Positions 42,627 through 54,005 of a DNA stretch of 64,000 nt are shown here, piece by piece. This DNA is from Spirochaetales bacterium (GTDB lineage: Bacteria > Spirochaetota > Spirochaetia > DAHUYW01). The notes below the pieces were generated by a model, which was not told where the DNA came from, made no database searches, and saw only the letters and a list, made by a program, of their open reading frames with translations. The stretch is from positions 62,001-126,000 of the forward strand of contig DAHUYW010000005.1 in assembly GCA_027306915.1 (NCBI GenBank), written 5' to 3'. The position numbers and the translations under genes are program-made. The first letter of the stretch is position 1. Every line of letters starts with the position of its first letter.

Positions 42627-43228
42627 CCTCTTCGCTCCGCCTTCATCAATTCTTTGTAGAGGGCTTCGGTGGGGGCGGCAATCGGTTTTCCGGCCGCTTC
42701 GAGGTAGGCTGTTGTTTCCTTCAAAACGATCAACACTCCTTCGGTGGTGCTCGCCGAACGGACTCGGTCACAGAGGTCATGGTCCACGTGCGTCCGACCT
42801 GGCTCGATATAATCCGCAATAAAGAGGAGTTTTGCAAGTTCCCCCATTCCGGGACATCCCGTGGTATGCCAACGGATCGCCTCGAGGATCGATTCATCGG
42901 TTATGGCGAACTGCTCCCGAAGCAAGACAGCGGCGGCCCTGCCATGGAGAAGGAGAGGTTCCTCACGCTCCCACTCTTGCAGAGGCAGATTGTCGCGGCC
43001 GGCTGTCTGCAGGAGCTCCCCTACGGGACTCTCCCTGCACAGATCATGAGCCAATGCCGCTATCTCGCCCCGATCCGCGTCGAGCCGCCTCCCTTCGCAC
43101 AGGGATCTCATCAAGAGACTGGTCCGTGCCACGTGGTTGAATCTCGCGGCGGAAAGGCGAGAGCGCGCAAACGCCCTCAATTCCGAGATTATGCTCACGT
43201 AGGACCGGGGTGGAAAGACGCTTCTCAT
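42623..43228 (-). CDS. yqeK: HD-domain phosphohydrolase, YqeK type
   Basis: 201 residues. HD motifs H in FNHVARTS and HD in AALAHDLCRE, then IRWHTTGCPGMGELAKLLFIADYIEPGR, as in YqeK enzymes that cleave diadenosine tetraphosphate symmetrically. The position between nadD and rsfS is the usual one. Overlaps nadD by four bases. Confidence 0.92.
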   Translation of the reverse strand: MRSVFPPRSYVSIISELRAFARSRLSAARFNHVARTSLLMRSLCEGRRLDADRGEIAALAHDLCRESPVGELLQTAGRDNLPLQEWEREEPLLLHGRAAAVLLREQFAITDESILEAIRWHTTGCPGMGELAKLLFIADYIEPGRTHVDHDLCDRVRSASTTEGVLIVLKETTAYLEAAGKPIAAPTEALYKELMKAERRG

Positions 43229-43794
43229 CGGTACAGCCCGTGGGTCTCGATGTACTCGTACACCGCCTCCGGGACGATGTGACGGTATGCTTCCCCTATT
43301 GAAATCCGCCTGCGAATATCGGTCGATGAGATCGGCAAGAAAAGATTGTCGAGGTGACGGTGGGGATAGGGAAACGGATAGGGCTCCCGCGTGGCGCGGC
43401 GCGCAATGATTATCTCAACCAGTGACGCAAGCTCCGAAGCGCTTTTCCAGCGATCAAAGCCCTCGATCAAATCGTCACCGACCACGAGACCAAGCTTGCC
43501 TTCGCTTGGGAAATGCGCTGCTATATCGGGAATGGTGTCGATAGTGTAGGAGACGCCTCCCCTTCTCAGCTCGCTGTCATCCAAGGCAAAGTAGGGAATT
43601 CCCGCGAGCGCCCGCTCGAGCATTGCGAGGCGCTCTCGCCCTGGAATGCACTCGATGGCGCCCTTGTGAGCCGGGATGTTCGCCGGTACGAACACGATGC
43701 GGTCGTAGGCGAGGGAACGCTTCACCTCCTCCGCCAAGAAGAGATGACCGACGTGAACCGGGTTGAAGCTTCCACCGAGGATTGCCGTGCGCAC
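43225..43794 (-). CDS. nadD: Nicotinate-nucleotide adenylyltransferase
   Basis: 189 residues with the nucleotidyltransferase motif GGSFNPVHVGHL at the N terminus and the ISSTDIRRRI motif near the C terminus. It makes deamido-NAD from nicotinate mononucleotide and ATP. It starts five bases after the obg stop. Confidence 0.95.
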   Translation of the reverse strand: MRTAILGGSFNPVHVGHLFLAEEVKRSLAYDRIVFVPANIPAHKGAIECIPGRERLAMLERALAGIPYFALDDSELRRGGVSYTIDTIPDIAAHFPSEGKLGLVVGDDLIEGFDRWKSASELASLVEIIIARRATREPYPFPYPHRHLDNLFLPISSTDIRRRISIGEAYRHIVPEAVYEYIETHGLYR

Positions 43795-43798
43795 TCGA

Positions 43799-44788
<990 letters not shown>

Positions 44789-44895
44789 CTATGATTGAGA
44801 TGCGGCAATGCGGGGAGACGGGCGAGGAGGTGCCGGCCGCCGGCCTCTCGAGAATCCCAAGGCTATGGCTTCCGAGCGCACGCAACAGCCCCGAG

Positions 44896-45153
44896 CTATT
44901 CTCCAACCGGCGTGATGTGAACGATCCTGCGGCCAAGGCGTCGCTTAAAGAGAACAGTCCCACTCGCCGTGGCAAAGAGCGTATCGTCCTTGCCGATTCC
45001 GACGTTCTCTCCGGGATGAAAGAGGGTTCCGCGCTGGCGTACGATGATCTCGCCAGCCTTCACGAGCTGGCCCCCAAAACGTTTGATGCCAAGCCGCTGC
45101 GACTGCGAGTCGCGACCGTTTTTCGAGCTCCCGCCGCCTTTCTTATGTGCCAT
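44896..45153 (-). CDS. rpmA: Ribosomal protein bL27
   Basis: 85 residues beginning [22 protein letters not shown], the usual bL27 text whose N terminus reaches the peptidyl transferase centre. There is no upstream in-frame start that could add the cleavable FAxKKG-type leader known in Firmicutes. It overlaps prp by eleven bases. Confidence 0.97.
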   Translation of the reverse strand: MAHKKGGGSSKNGRDSQSQRLGIKRFGGQLVKAGEIIVRQRGTLFHPGENVGIGKDDTLFATASGTVLFKRRLGRRIVHITPVGE

Positions 45154-45499
45154 GTGCTTTTTCTCCTTCCCTGGCGTCGATCCGAATCTGAACCTCGCGG
45201 GGATAGTCTGCCGCGAGATCCGCGAGCCCTCGCAACAGAAAATCCGTCACTCCGCAGACCCAGTCGACACGATCCGGCGCCACCGATTCGACCTCGACCA
45301 GAAACTCGCCTCGGGCGTCCGCTCCGCCTGAGAGCTGTATACCGGGTTCCGTTTCAAGCACCCGCGCCGAGCTGCGGATGAGCACGGAAGCGGCCGCGCA
45401 GACGATGTTTCCCCCCAAGGGACCGGCAACGGCGTGACCCTTTGCCGTGAGTCGCTTCAACGAGCCATTTGCAGCCCGGGCGATCTCCACATGAATCAA
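45143..45499 (-). CDS. prp: Ribosomal-processing cysteine protease Prp
   Basis: 118 residues with the Prp dyad: histidine in [11 protein letters not shown] and cysteine in [13 protein letters not shown]. In Firmicutes Prp removes an N-terminal leader from bL27. Here it sits in the canonical place between rplU and rpmA, but the bL27 gene has no leader, so the substrate is unclear. Confidence 0.93.
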   Translation of the reverse strand: MIHVEIARAANGSLKRLTAKGHAVAGPLGGNIVCAAASVLIRSSARVLETEPGIQLSGGADARGEFLVEVESVAPDRVDWVCGVTDFLLRGLADLAADYPREVQIRIDAREGEKAHGT

Positions 45500-45504
45500 C
45501 GATC

Positions 45505-45822
45505 CTATGCCTCTATGATCTCTTCGACTCGAACATAGCTGTACTGCTGCCGGTGGCCGTGAGTCCTGCGGTAGTCCTTCCTTCGCTTGTATTTGAACAC
45601 GATAACACGACGGTCACGGCCGTGCTTCTCTACCTTTGTGCGAATTCTGGCGCCCGACAGGTAGGGAGTGCCCACTTTGACGGCGTCGCCGCCGCCAAGA
45701 AGCATCACGCGATCGAACTCGAGGATATCACCCTCGGCGTTTTCAATGCGATCGATGCGCAGAAGCACTCCCTTCTCGGCTTTGTACTGCTTGCCCTTGA
45801 TCTCGACCAGTGCGTACATCAA
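45505..45822 (-). CDS. rplU: Ribosomal protein bL21
   Basis: 105 residues, MYALVEIKGKQYKAEKGVLLRIDRI and the C-terminal KYKRRKDYRRTHGHRQQYSYVRVEEI, both diagnostic of bL21. First gene of rplU-prp-rpmA-obg-nadD-yqeK-LCP-rsfS. Confidence 0.97.
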   Translation of the reverse strand: MMYALVEIKGKQYKAEKGVLLRIDRIENAEGDILEFDRVMLLGGGDAVKVGTPYLSGARIRTKVEKHGRDRRVIVFKYKRRKDYRRTHGHRQQYSYVRVEEIIEA

Positions 45823-45910
45823 TTCAACCTCATGTGATACGCGCAGACCACGCAGCTGCCGCTACCGGGTTTCCCTGCGGGCCGCTTCCGTAGCTACGAG
45901 ATGATCGTAC

Positions 45911-45940
45911 TGTATAGCACGGCGGGCAAGCGAAGGTCAA
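45911..45940 (-). promoter_or_regulatory. Promoter of the rplU unit
   Basis: TTGACC (45935-45940), an 18-base spacer and TATACA (45911-45916), leaving a leader of about 80 bases with GC-rich potential stems, which could be an autoregulatory ribosomal-protein leader. Confidence 0.55.
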
Positions 45941-45969
45941 GGGAGCGTCGCCGCTCTGCCAAGCTCGCA

Positions 45970-47433
45970 TCAGGTTAAGAGCGTGTTTCCCATGAGATAA
46001 CGGTCCACCTCGCGGGCCGCGACTCTGCCTTCCTTGATGGCCCAGACAACGAGGGACTGGCCGCGCCGCATGTCACCTGCAGCATAGACCCCCGGCTGTG
46101 AAGAAGCGAAGCGACCGAAGGCGGCCTTGACGTTTCCTCGCGGATCCTTTTCAAGCGCAAGCTCCTGTATGAGTTCATCCTCGGGGCCGAGGAATCCCAT
46201 GGCGAGGAGGACGAGGTCCGCCTTGAACTCCTGCTCCGTGTCCGGAAGCTCTTTCATACCCCACCTGCCATCGGAATCCTTCCGCCACTCAACCCGTACG
46301 GTCCGGATGGCGCGCACGTGTCCGTTGCCGTCGCCGAGGAATTCCTTGGTAAGGATCGCGTACTCGCGGGGATCCTTTCGAAAGACGGCCGCTGCCTCCT
46401 CGTGTCCGTAGTCAAACTTGAGGAGTCGCGGATAGAGCGGCCAGGGGAACTCGTCGTTTCGTTCTTCCGGAGGCATCGGCAGAACTTCGAAATTGGTGAG
46501 GCTTGCGCATCCGTGCCTCATGGCGGTGCCGATGCAGTCATTCCCCGTATCGCCTCCGCCGATCACCACAACGTGCTTGCCCTTGGCCGATATGAAGCCG
46601 CCGTCAGTGAGATTGCTGTCGAGAAGGCTCTTCGTATTCGCGTGCAGGAACTCCATCGCAAAGTGAATGCCTGAAAGCTCCCTGCCGGGAACGGGAAGAT
46701 CGCGAGGCTTTGTTGCGCCGCAGGCCAGCACCAGCGCGTCATTCTCTGCACGGAGCTGCTTTGCCGAGAGAACACGACCAACCTCCACGCCCGTGACGAA
46801 GCGAATGCCTTCGGCTGCCATGAGGTCGATTCGTTTCTGCACGAGTCCTTTGTCGAGCTTCATGTTGGGAATCCCATACATGAGCAGTCCGCCGATCCTG
46901 TCGTCCCGCTCGTACACGGTGACAAGATGGCCTGCCTGGTTAAGCTGTTCGGCGGCAGCGAGACCCGCCGGACCGCTTCCCACCACCGCGACCCGCTTGC
47001 CGGTGCGTGCCGCCGGAGGAGCCGGTACCACCCAGCCGTTTTCATAGGCTAGGTTGATGATGTAGGCCTCATTGTGCTTTATCGTCACGGGGGGCTCGTT
47101 GATGCCGAGCACGCAGGCCGTCTCGCAGGGAGCCGGGCACACGCGGCCCGTAAACTCCGGGAAGTTGTTCGTCTTGCGGAGGCGCAGGTAGGCTTCCTTC
47201 CACCTCCCCAGGAAGATCAGGTCGTTCCATTCCGGGATGAGATTGTCGACTGGACATCCGTACGTTGTGTGGCAAAACGGCACGCCGCAGTCCATGCAGC
47301 GCGCGCCCTGCCGTTGGCGCTCCTCGCGCTCCACTTCGAGATGGAACTCGTCGAAGTCCTTGATGCGTTCTGCCGGGGCACGGTCAGGAATCGGGGTGCG
47401 GCCATACTCCATGAACCCTGTAGGCTTTCCCAT
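45970..47433 (-). CDS. gltD: Glutamate synthase (NADPH) small subunit
   Basis: 487 residues. N-terminal cysteines CMDCGVPFC and CPAPCETAC for 4Fe-4S clusters, FAD-binding [18 protein letters not shown], an NADPH-binding [16 protein letters not shown] and the C-terminal [23 protein letters not shown]. It feeds electrons from NADPH to the large subunit. ATG 47433 follows AGGAG that overlaps the gltB stop; the longer reading to 47556 lies in gltB. Confidence 0.95.
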   Translation of the reverse strand: MGKPTGFMEYGRTPIPDRAPAERIKDFDEFHLEVEREERQRQGARCMDCGVPFCHTTYGCPVDNLIPEWNDLIFLGRWKEAYLRLRKTNNFPEFTGRVCPAPCETACVLGINEPPVTIKHNEAYIINLAYENGWVVPAPPAARTGKRVAVVGSGPAGLAAAEQLNQAGHLVTVYERDDRIGGLLMYGIPNMKLDKGLVQKRIDLMAAEGIRFVTGVEVGRVLSAKQLRAENDALVLACGATKPRDLPVPGRELSGIHFAMEFLHANTKSLLDSNLTDGGFISAKGKHVVVIGGGDTGNDCIGTAMRHGCASLTNFEVLPMPPEERNDEFPWPLYPRLLKFDYGHEEAAAVFRKDPREYAILTKEFLGDGNGHVRAIRTVRVEWRKDSDGRWGMKELPDTEQEFKADLVLLAMGFLGPEDELIQELALEKDPRGNVKAAFGRFASSQPGVYAAGDMRRGQSLVVWAIKEGRVAAREVDRYLMGNTLLT

Positions 47434-47444
47434 ATCGATTTCTC

Positions 47445-50400
47445 CTAGAGGTTGGCGGCTTGAAGTGTCGCGCCTTCGCGAGCGGCAAGCTTCTTCTGCT
47501 GAAGGAGAACCCGCTTGTAATCGATCGGCATCACCTTCAAGAATTCCGCCCTGCACTCGTCCCAGCTCGACAGGATTCCGCGCGCAACGGTCGAACCTGT
47601 GTACTGCTCGTGGAGGCCGATGAGCTGTCTTAGATCAATAAGATCGTCTTCATCTTCCAGCTCCTCGATCTCGACCATCTGCATGTTGCAGCGCGAGCGG
47701 AAATCCTTTGTAGGGTCCCAGATATAAGCGATGCCGCCGCTCATTCCGGCCGCGAAGTTCCTGCCGGTCGGCCCGAGCACGACGACCTTGCCGCCCGTCA
47801 TGTATTCGCAGCCGTGGTCCCCCACACCCTCTACTACAACCTCAGCGCCGGAGTTGCGTACGCAGAAGCGCTCGGCGGCCCGACCGCGGATGAACGCCTG
47901 CCCCGCTATCGCGCCGTAGAAGGCGACATTGCCGATGATGATATTGTCTTCAGGAACGAACCTTACCGTGCGGGGAGGATAGATGATGATCCTTCCCCCC
48001 GAGAGCCCCTTACCGACATAGTCATTCGAATCGCCTCCAAGCTCGAGGGTCACCCCGCCGGCAAGCCACGCTCCGAAGCTCTGTCCCGCCGAGCCAAAAA
48101 GCCTGATGTGGATGGTGTCCTCGGGGAGCCCGTCTTCGCCGAAGTATTTCGCGATTTCGTGGCTCAGCATCGTGCCGACCGCGCGATTCGTATTGAACAC
48201 AGGAAGATCGATATTCACCCGTCGCCTCTGATCAAACGCCGGGCGGCTCAGCTCGATGAGCTTTCGATCCAATACTTTCTCGAGGCCGTGCTCCTGCATG
48301 ATCGTGCAGCAGACTGCAGTGTCCGGGCGCGGTTTCATCGCAGGGAAGAGGATCGGGCTGAGATCCAAGCCTGTGGCCTTCTCATTCAAGACTTCACTGT
48401 CGACCTCGAGAAGGTCCACGCGCCCGATGAGCTCGTTGATCGTGCGCACACCGAGGGAGGCCATGACCTCGCGCGCGTCTTCCGCGATGAAGTAGAGCAT
48501 GTTGATAACGTGCTCCGGCTGCCCGGTGAACTTCTTCCGGAGCATTGGGTCCTGGGTTGCAATTCCCACCGGACAGGTGTTCAGATGGCACTTGCGCATC
48601 ATGATGCAGCCCAGAGAGATCAAGGCCGAAGTCGCAAAGCCATATTCTTCCGCTCCGAGGATCGCGGCGATGACGACGTCCCGTCCGGTCTTTATCTGGC
48701 CGTCGGTCTGCAAGACAACCCGGCTCCGCAGGTCATTCATCACAAGGGTTTGATGAGTCTCGGCGATGCCGAGCTCCCATGGACTGCCTGCGTGGCGGAT
48801 TCCCGTGAGGGGTGATGCGCCGGTCCCACCGTCGTGACCTGAGATGAGCACATGGTCTGCGTGTCCCTTTACGACCCCGGCGGCAATCGTGCCTACCCCG
48901 GGCTCGGAGACAAGCTTCACGCTGATCCGCGCCTTGGGATTGGCGTTCTTCAGGTCAAAGATCAGCTGCGCAAGATCCTCAATGGAATAGATGTCATGAT
49001 GCGGAGGCGGGCTGATGAGACCAACCCCCGGGATCGAGTGGCGAGTCTTTGCGATCCACTCGTAGACCTTGTGGCCGGGAAGCTCACCGCCTTCGCCGGG
49101 CTTCGCTCCCTGGGCCATCTTGATCTGGATCTCGTCGGCGTTCGTGAGATAGTAGTTGGTGGCCCCAAACCGGCCGGAGGCGATCTGTTTGATAGCCGAG
49201 CGCTTCGAATCGCCGTTCGGAAGAGGAACGTAGCGCTCCGACATCTCGCCGCCCTCTCCCGTGTTCGACTTCCCGCCGATGCGGTTCATTGCAATTGCGA
49301 GGGCCTCGTGAGTTTCCTGCGAGATCGAGCCGAAGCTCATTGCGCCCGTGGCAAAGCGGCGGACTATCGCCGAGGCAGGCTCGACCTCTTCGAGCGGGAT
49401 GGGGCTGCCCTTCTTGAATCGCAGCAGCCCGCGAATGGTCGTCTGCTGACGCGAGCGCTGGTTCTGGATATCCCGGAAGCGGATGAAGGCTTCCTTGCTC
49501 TTCTGACGCACAGCGATTTGCAGATTTGCGATGGACTCCGGGTCCCACATGTGAAGCTCACCGCCTTCACGCCAGTAGTAGTCGCCTGGATTGATGCTTG
49601 CGTGATCGATGGGCACGTTTCGGGTCGGGTATGCCAGCTCGTGCCGCCGGAGGGTCTCCTGCGCGAGCATCTCGAAGCCGGTCCCTTGGATGCGACTGGG
49701 GGTTCCGGCAAAGCAGCGCTCGACGACCTCTTCGCGAAGCCCGATAGCTTCGAAGATCTGCGCCCCCTTGTAGCTTTGAAGGGTGGAGATTCCCATCTTG
49801 CCGAATACCTTGCGCATGCCCTTTGCCAAGGCATGGAAGTATCGCTCCACGATATCGACATCGGACAGGGCTTTCGGCAGGATGCCATCCCGGCGCATCT
49901 GCCACAGCGCCTCGAAGGCGAGATAGGGATTTATCGCATCGGCGCCGTAGCCGACTAGCATGCAGAAGTGGTGAACCTCACGCGGCTCGCCGGTTTCGAC
50001 GATGATGCCTATCTCGGCGCGCTTCGACGCTCTGATCAGGTGCTGGTGAACCGCCCCGGTGGCAAGAAGCGCACTGACCGGCGCGCGTTCCCGTCCGGCG
50101 GCGCGGTCCGAGAGAACCACGACGCTGTAACCTTCGCCAATCGCCCTCTCGCTCTCCTCGCAGATTCGGTCGAGACAACCTACCATTCCGGAAGCACCCG
50201 CGCCGCGCGCGAAGGTGATGTCGATGGTCTTCGAGCGCCAGCTGCGATGATTCATGTGCTCAAGGCTCGCGAGCTCCTCATTGGTGAGGACCGGCAACGG
50301 CAGATGCAGGCGATGGCAGTGGCGCTCGGTCGCGTCGAGGAGATTCTGCTCCGGTCCGATGAAACTCTCCAGGCTCATGATGTTTTCTTCGCGGATCGAA

Positions 50401-51998
50401 TCGATTGGAGGATTGGTCACCTGCGCGAAGAGCTGCTTGAAGTAGTCATACACGAGGCGCGGCTTGTCCGAGAGGCAGGCGAGGGGCGTGTCATTTCCCA
50501 TCGAGCCGAGCGCCTCCTGCTCATTATCGACCATCGGTCGCATCAGCATATCCAGGTGCTCAAGCGTATAGCCATACATCCTCAAACGCTCGGTAAGCGT
50601 TTCGGGATTGAAGCCGTGCGCCTTCGAGCTTGTCTCAAGCGAAGAGAGATCGATTTTCTGATCCTTGAGCCACTGCTGATAGGGACGCGCGCGAGCCATG
50701 CGCTCCTTGATCTCCTGATCCCCGACTATCCTTCCCTCTTCAAAGTCGACAAGGAACATCCGGCCCGGTTGGAGGCGACCATTGGCGACAACGCGCTCGG
50801 GCGGTACACGCAGCACACCGACCTCGCTCGCCATGATGACCAGGTTATCGTCGGTGACACAGTATCGGCTCGGCCGGAGTCCGTTGCGGTCCAACACAGC
50901 GCCGATGTAGTGACCGTCGGTAAAGGCGATTGAGGCGGGACCATCCCAAGGCTCCATGAGGCAGGAGTTGTACTGATAGAAGGCGCGCTTTGCCGGGTCC
51001 ATGAGGCGATCGTTCTCCCACGCCTCGGGGATCATCATCATTACGGCCTCGGGCAGGCTGCGCCCGGCCATGTAGAGCAGCTCCAGCGTGTTATCGAAGC
51101 AACCGGAATCGGAGAGATCCGGCTCGATGACGGGATAGATTTTCCGCAGATTCTCGCCGAACACCGCGCTTTGCAGGGTATTCTCTCGAGCCTTCATTTT
51201 GTTGACGTTGCCGCGGAGCGTGTTTATCTCACCGTTGTGCGACATGAACCGCAGGGGCTGGGCACGATCCCAGCTCGGGAAGGTATTCGTAGAGAAACGG
51301 GAGTGGATCATCGCGAGGTGGCTCTTGTAGTCGGCATCCGAGAGATCCCGAAAATACGGTACGAGCTGCCACGCCGTGAGCATCCCTTTGTAGACGATCA
51401 CCTTCGTAGAAAGGCTGCAGATATAGAAGAAATCATCCGGATCGTGCTCCTTGCCGCGAATGCGGTGGGTCGCCTCCTTGCGGATGAGGAAGAGCTTTCG
51501 GTCAAAGTTGTCCCCCGAAAGGCCCTCGGACGCGCCGATGAAGGCCTGCTCCATGACGGGCTCCGAAGCCTTCGCAGTCGGTCCTATGTCGGAGTTGTCG
51601 ACCGGCACCCTTCGCCAGCCGAGCAACTTCTGCCCGGATGCACTGACTATCTTCGCGAACTCCTGTTTGCAGCGGTCTCGCTGTTCGTCCTCCTGCGGAA
51701 GGAAGACGATCCCAGCGGCGTACAGCCCTCGCTTCGGAAGCATGATGCCGTTTTCCGAAGCCACACGCTCGAGGAGCTCCCAGGGCGTGGCGGTCAAGAT
51801 ACCCGCGCCGTCGCCGGTGTTTTTCTCGCTTCCCACGGCTCCGCGATGGCTCATGTTGAGGAGGATTTCTTCAGCGTTGCGAATTATCTGAAAGCTTCGC
51901 TCGCCTTTCAGGTGGGCGACGAACCCCACCCCGCAGTTTTCCTTTTCATAGGCCGGGTCGTAGAGACCAACCCGAACCGGACGCTTTCTGTACGGCAT
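47445..51998 (-). CDS. gltB: Glutamate synthase large subunit
   Basis: 1517 residues, the full size of GltB. The amidotransferase nucleophile is C22 in ENCGVGF after a 21-residue propeptide. FMN/3Fe-4S synthase domain ([11 protein letters not shown], then [19 protein letters not shown], and the cluster cysteines [19 protein letters not shown]) and the GXGXG beta-helix domain are all present. It makes two glutamates from glutamine and 2-oxoglutarate. Expression is predicted to depend on sigma-54. Confidence 0.97.
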   Translation of the reverse strand: MPYRKRPVRVGLYDPAYEKENCGVGFVAHLKGERSFQIIRNAEEILLNMSHRGAVGSEKNTGDGAGILTATPWELLERVASENGIMLPKRGLYAAGIVFLPQEDEQRDRCKQEFAKIVSASGQKLLGWRRVPVDNSDIGPTAKASEPVMEQAFIGASEGLSGDNFDRKLFLIRKEATHRIRGKEHDPDDFFYICSLSTKVIVYKGMLTAWQLVPYFRDLSDADYKSHLAMIHSRFSTNTFPSWDRAQPLRFMSHNGEINTLRGNVNKMKARENTLQSAVFGENLRKIYPVIEPDLSDSGCFDNTLELLYMAGRSLPEAVMMMIPEAWENDRLMDPAKRAFYQYNSCLMEPWDGPASIAFTDGHYIGAVLDRNGLRPSRYCVTDDNLVIMASEVGVLRVPPERVVANGRLQPGRMFLVDFEEGRIVGDQEIKERMARARPYQQWLKDQKIDLSSLETSSKAHGFNPETLTERLRMYGYTLEHLDMLMRPMVDNEQEALGSMGNDTPLACLSDKPRLVYDYFKQLFAQVTNPPIDSIREENIMSLESFIGPEQNLLDATERHCHRLHLPLPVLTNEELASLEHMNHRSWRSKTIDITFARGAGASGMVGCLDRICEESERAIGEGYSVVVLSDRAAGRERAPVSALLATGAVHQHLIRASKRAEIGIIVETGEPREVHHFCMLVGYGADAINPYLAFEALWQMRRDGILPKALSDVDIVERYFHALAKGMRKVFGKMGISTLQSYKGAQIFEAIGLREEVVERCFAGTPSRIQGTGFEMLAQETLRRHELAYPTRNVPIDHASINPGDYYWREGGELHMWDPESIANLQIAVRQKSKEAFIRFRDIQNQRSRQQTTIRGLLRFKKGSPIPLEEVEPASAIVRRFATGAMSFGSISQETHEALAIAMNRIGGKSNTGEGGEMSERYVPLPNGDSKRSAIKQIASGRFGATNYYLTNADEIQIKMAQGAKPGEGGELPGHKVYEWIAKTRHSIPGVGLISPPPHHDIYSIEDLAQLIFDLKNANPKARISVKLVSEPGVGTIAAGVVKGHADHVLISGHDGGTGASPLTGIRHAGSPWELGIAETHQTLVMNDLRSRVVLQTDGQIKTGRDVVIAAILGAEEYGFATSALISLGCIMMRKCHLNTCPVGIATQDPMLRKKFTGQPEHVINMLYFIAEDAREVMASLGVRTINELIGRVDLLEVDSEVLNEKATGLDLSPILFPAMKPRPDTAVCCTIMQEHGLEKVLDRKLIELSRPAFDQRRRVNIDLPVFNTNRAVGTMLSHEIAKYFGEDGLPEDTIHIRLFGSAGQSFGAWLAGGVTLELGGDSNDYVGKGLSGGRIIIYPPRTVRFVPEDNIIIGNVAFYGAIAGQAFIRGRAAERFCVRNSGAEVVVEGVGDHGCEYMTGGKVVVLGPTGRNFAAGMSGGIAYIWDPTKDFRSRCNMQMVEIEELEDEDDLIDLRQLIGLHEQYTGSTVARGILSSWDECRAEFLKVMPIDYKRVLLQQKKLAAREGATLQAANL

Positions 51999-52052
51999 AC
52001 CCCTACCACCTCGCTCATATCATGCGGCGACACTAATCCCTTAAGATAAGAT

Positions 52053-52069
52053 AGCAAACTCTGTGCCAA
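52053..52069 (-). promoter_or_regulatory. Sigma-54 promoter of gltBD
   Basis: TTGGCACAGAGTTTGCT on the minus strand matches the -24/-12 consensus with GG and GC exactly ten bases apart. The predicted start lies about 45 bases before gltB. Further upstream (52100-52160) a small CTACG/CGTAG dyad and a repeated GCGAAT are candidate activator sites but do not match the NtrC consensus. Confidence 0.8.
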
Positions 52070-52213
52070 TCGGACCAACTATTTGTCAGGGAGGAAGTTA
52101 GTCCTCTACGCTTTCGTAGGATTCAGGTGATTCGCGACATTCGCGTATGATTTCATGCCGAGATTCCTACAGATTTGTATCTTTCAGCGCTATCGGAAAC
52201 CCTTTACCTCCTC

Positions 52214-52459
52214 TTACATCCGCTCAAGGTACGGTATGGCTACCAATGCGAAGGCGTTCTTCAGCACCTGCGCTACCGCCCGGCAGAGGCGGACCCTGGT
52301 CGCAACGAGGTCCTTATCGGCATTATGCAGGACCGGGTTGTCGTGGTAGTAACGACTGAAGGTGCGTGAAAGGTCGTACAAGTACGCTGTCACCGTGCTC
52401 GGATTGTACTCTGCTCCAGCTCGGTCCACAACATCGGGGAAGGCCCCCAAGAGCTTCAC
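52214..52459 (-). CDS. argS: Arginyl-tRNA synthetase, C-terminal anticodon-binding fragment
   Basis: An 81-residue stretch beginning at GTG 52459, in the same frame as the upstream argS part and separated from its TAA by a single ATC codon. It carries the end of the DALR anticodon-binding domain (AYLYDLSRTFSRYYHDNPVL, then RLCRAVAQVLKNAFALVAIPYLERM), the normal C terminus of ArgS. It may be made by restart after the stop, by readthrough, or not at all if the stop is an error. A ribosome site is weak (GTGG six bases upstream). Confidence 0.75.
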   Translation of the reverse strand: MKLLGAFPDVVDRAGAEYNPSTVTAYLYDLSRTFSRYYHDNPVLHNADKDLVATRVRLCRAVAQVLKNAFALVAIPYLERM

Positions 52460-52462
52460 GAT

Positions 52463-53983
52463 TTACCACTCGTCGCCCTCTTGTAGAAGCTCGGGCCGAA
52501 AGCCTCCGGAGAAGCCCTCCGCCAGGGCGTCGAATTTGCGAAGCATGCTTGAGATTCTCGTGCCCATGTACTGGAGGTAGGGTCCGGTGTTGCCGGTGAA
52601 GGAGATCGATTCCTTTGGATCGAAGATCATGTCCTTGGATGTCGACACCTGAAGCAGGTAGTAGTTGAGGGCCCCGAGGGCAATCGACTCCGAGGTTCTT
52701 CCGACGTCGCCCACTTCCTCCGCTCGCCCCTTCTCGCGGATTTCCGCGGCTGCCATCTCCGTTAGCTCGTCGAGAAGATCATCGGCGTCAACTACCGTTC
52801 CCTCCCGCGACTTCATCTTCCCCTCTGGAAGGTTCACCATCCCGTAGGAGAGGTGAAAGAGATTCCTGGCCCACGGGAAGCCCAGACGTTCGAGAATGTT
52901 GAAGAGAACCTTGAAATGGTATTGCTGCTCGGAGGCGACGACATAGATCAAGCGGTCAAAGGGATAATCGCTATGACGAGCGATGGCAGTTCCGATGTCC
53001 TGCGTGACGTAGACAGTCGTTCCGTCTTTGCGCAGAAGGACCTTCTTGTCGAGTCCGACATCGGTAAGATCTACCCAAACCGACCCGTCGGGCTCTCGAT
53101 AGAAGACGCCTGCCTCGAGGCCCTTCAAGACCTCCGCGCGACCCTGTTCATAGGTGGAGCTTTCGTAGTAGACCCGGTCGAAGCTTATGCCAGTGCGGCG
53201 ATAGGTCTCCTTGATGCCGTCAATCGCCCACCGGTTCATGAGGGTCCAAAGCTCACGGACCTCAGTGTCGCCGGCTTCCCAGCGCCGCAGAAGCTCCCGC
53301 GCCCCCTCCTCCGCTTCAGTGTTCTCCTTCGACCAGGTATTGAACCGCACGTAGAAATCGCCCACGAAATGATCACTTTTCAGTCCAGCCGTCTCCGGAG
53401 TCTGACCGGCTCCAAAGTGCTTGTAGGCAAGCATGGACTTGCAGATGTGCACTCCACGGTCGTTTATGAGGTTGACCTTGTAAACCTCCGCGCCGCATGC
53501 CGCTAGAATGCGCGAGACGCTTTCTCCGAGAATGTCATTGCGAAGGTGACCAAGGTGAAGTGGCTTGTTCGTGTTCGGGGACGAGAACTCGACCATGATG
53601 TGCTGTCTGGCGAAGCGAGCGGACTTGCCGTAGGCATCACCCTGCTCGAGTACCGCATCGATCATACCGCCCGCGACCTTCGCAATCGAGAACCGAACAT
53701 TGAGATAAGGTCCTTCCGCATGCACCTCACCGGGAAGTCCGCTTGGGCCGCCGGTCCGCTCGAGGGTTTCCTTGATTCGCGACGCGACAAGCGCCGGCGC
53801 CATCCGAAGGCGCTTGGCAAACGGGAACATGGGAAAGGCGAGATCTCCCAAATCGGAGCGCGGAGGCTTTTCCGAGACCACCTGTTCCGCTGCAACAGGG
53901 TCACCTGCGGAGCCGCTCTCGTGAAGAACGAGGTTCACCGCCTGGCTCACCAGCTCTTCCCATTTTCTCTTGATATCTACCAT
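52463..53983 (-). CDS. argS: Arginyl-tRNA synthetase, catalytic part ended by an in-frame TAA
   Basis: 506 residues: N-terminal tRNA-binding domain, Rossmann catalytic core with HIGH-type HLGHLRND (143-150), KMSKS-type GKMKSREG, and the beginning of the DALR domain, ending with GDEW. With the downstream fragment the total is about 590 codons, standard for ArgS. The TAA (52463-52465) lies at a position that normally holds a residue near the start of the anticodon helices. The gene follows pgeF by 22 bases and has AGAGGA before ATG 53983. ArgS is essential, so a pure loss of function is unlikely unless another copy exists. Confidence 0.85.
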   Translation of the reverse strand: MVDIKRKWEELVSQAVNLVLHESGSAGDPVAAEQVVSEKPPRSDLGDLAFPMFPFAKRLRMAPALVASRIKETLERTGGPSGLPGEVHAEGPYLNVRFSIAKVAGGMIDAVLEQGDAYGKSARFARQHIMVEFSSPNTNKPLHLGHLRNDILGESVSRILAACGAEVYKVNLINDRGVHICKSMLAYKHFGAGQTPETAGLKSDHFVGDFYVRFNTWSKENTEAEEGARELLRRWEAGDTEVRELWTLMNRWAIDGIKETYRRTGISFDRVYYESSTYEQGRAEVLKGLEAGVFYREPDGSVWVDLTDVGLDKKVLLRKDGTTVYVTQDIGTAIARHSDYPFDRLIYVVASEQQYHFKVLFNILERLGFPWARNLFHLSYGMVNLPEGKMKSREGTVVDADDLLDELTEMAAAEIREKGRAEEVGDVGRTSESIALGALNYYLLQVSTSKDMIFDPKESISFTGNTGPYLQYMGTRISSMLRKFDALAEGFSGGFRPELLQEGDEW

Positions 53984-54005
53984 GAATCCTCTTCAGACGG
54001 CGAGG

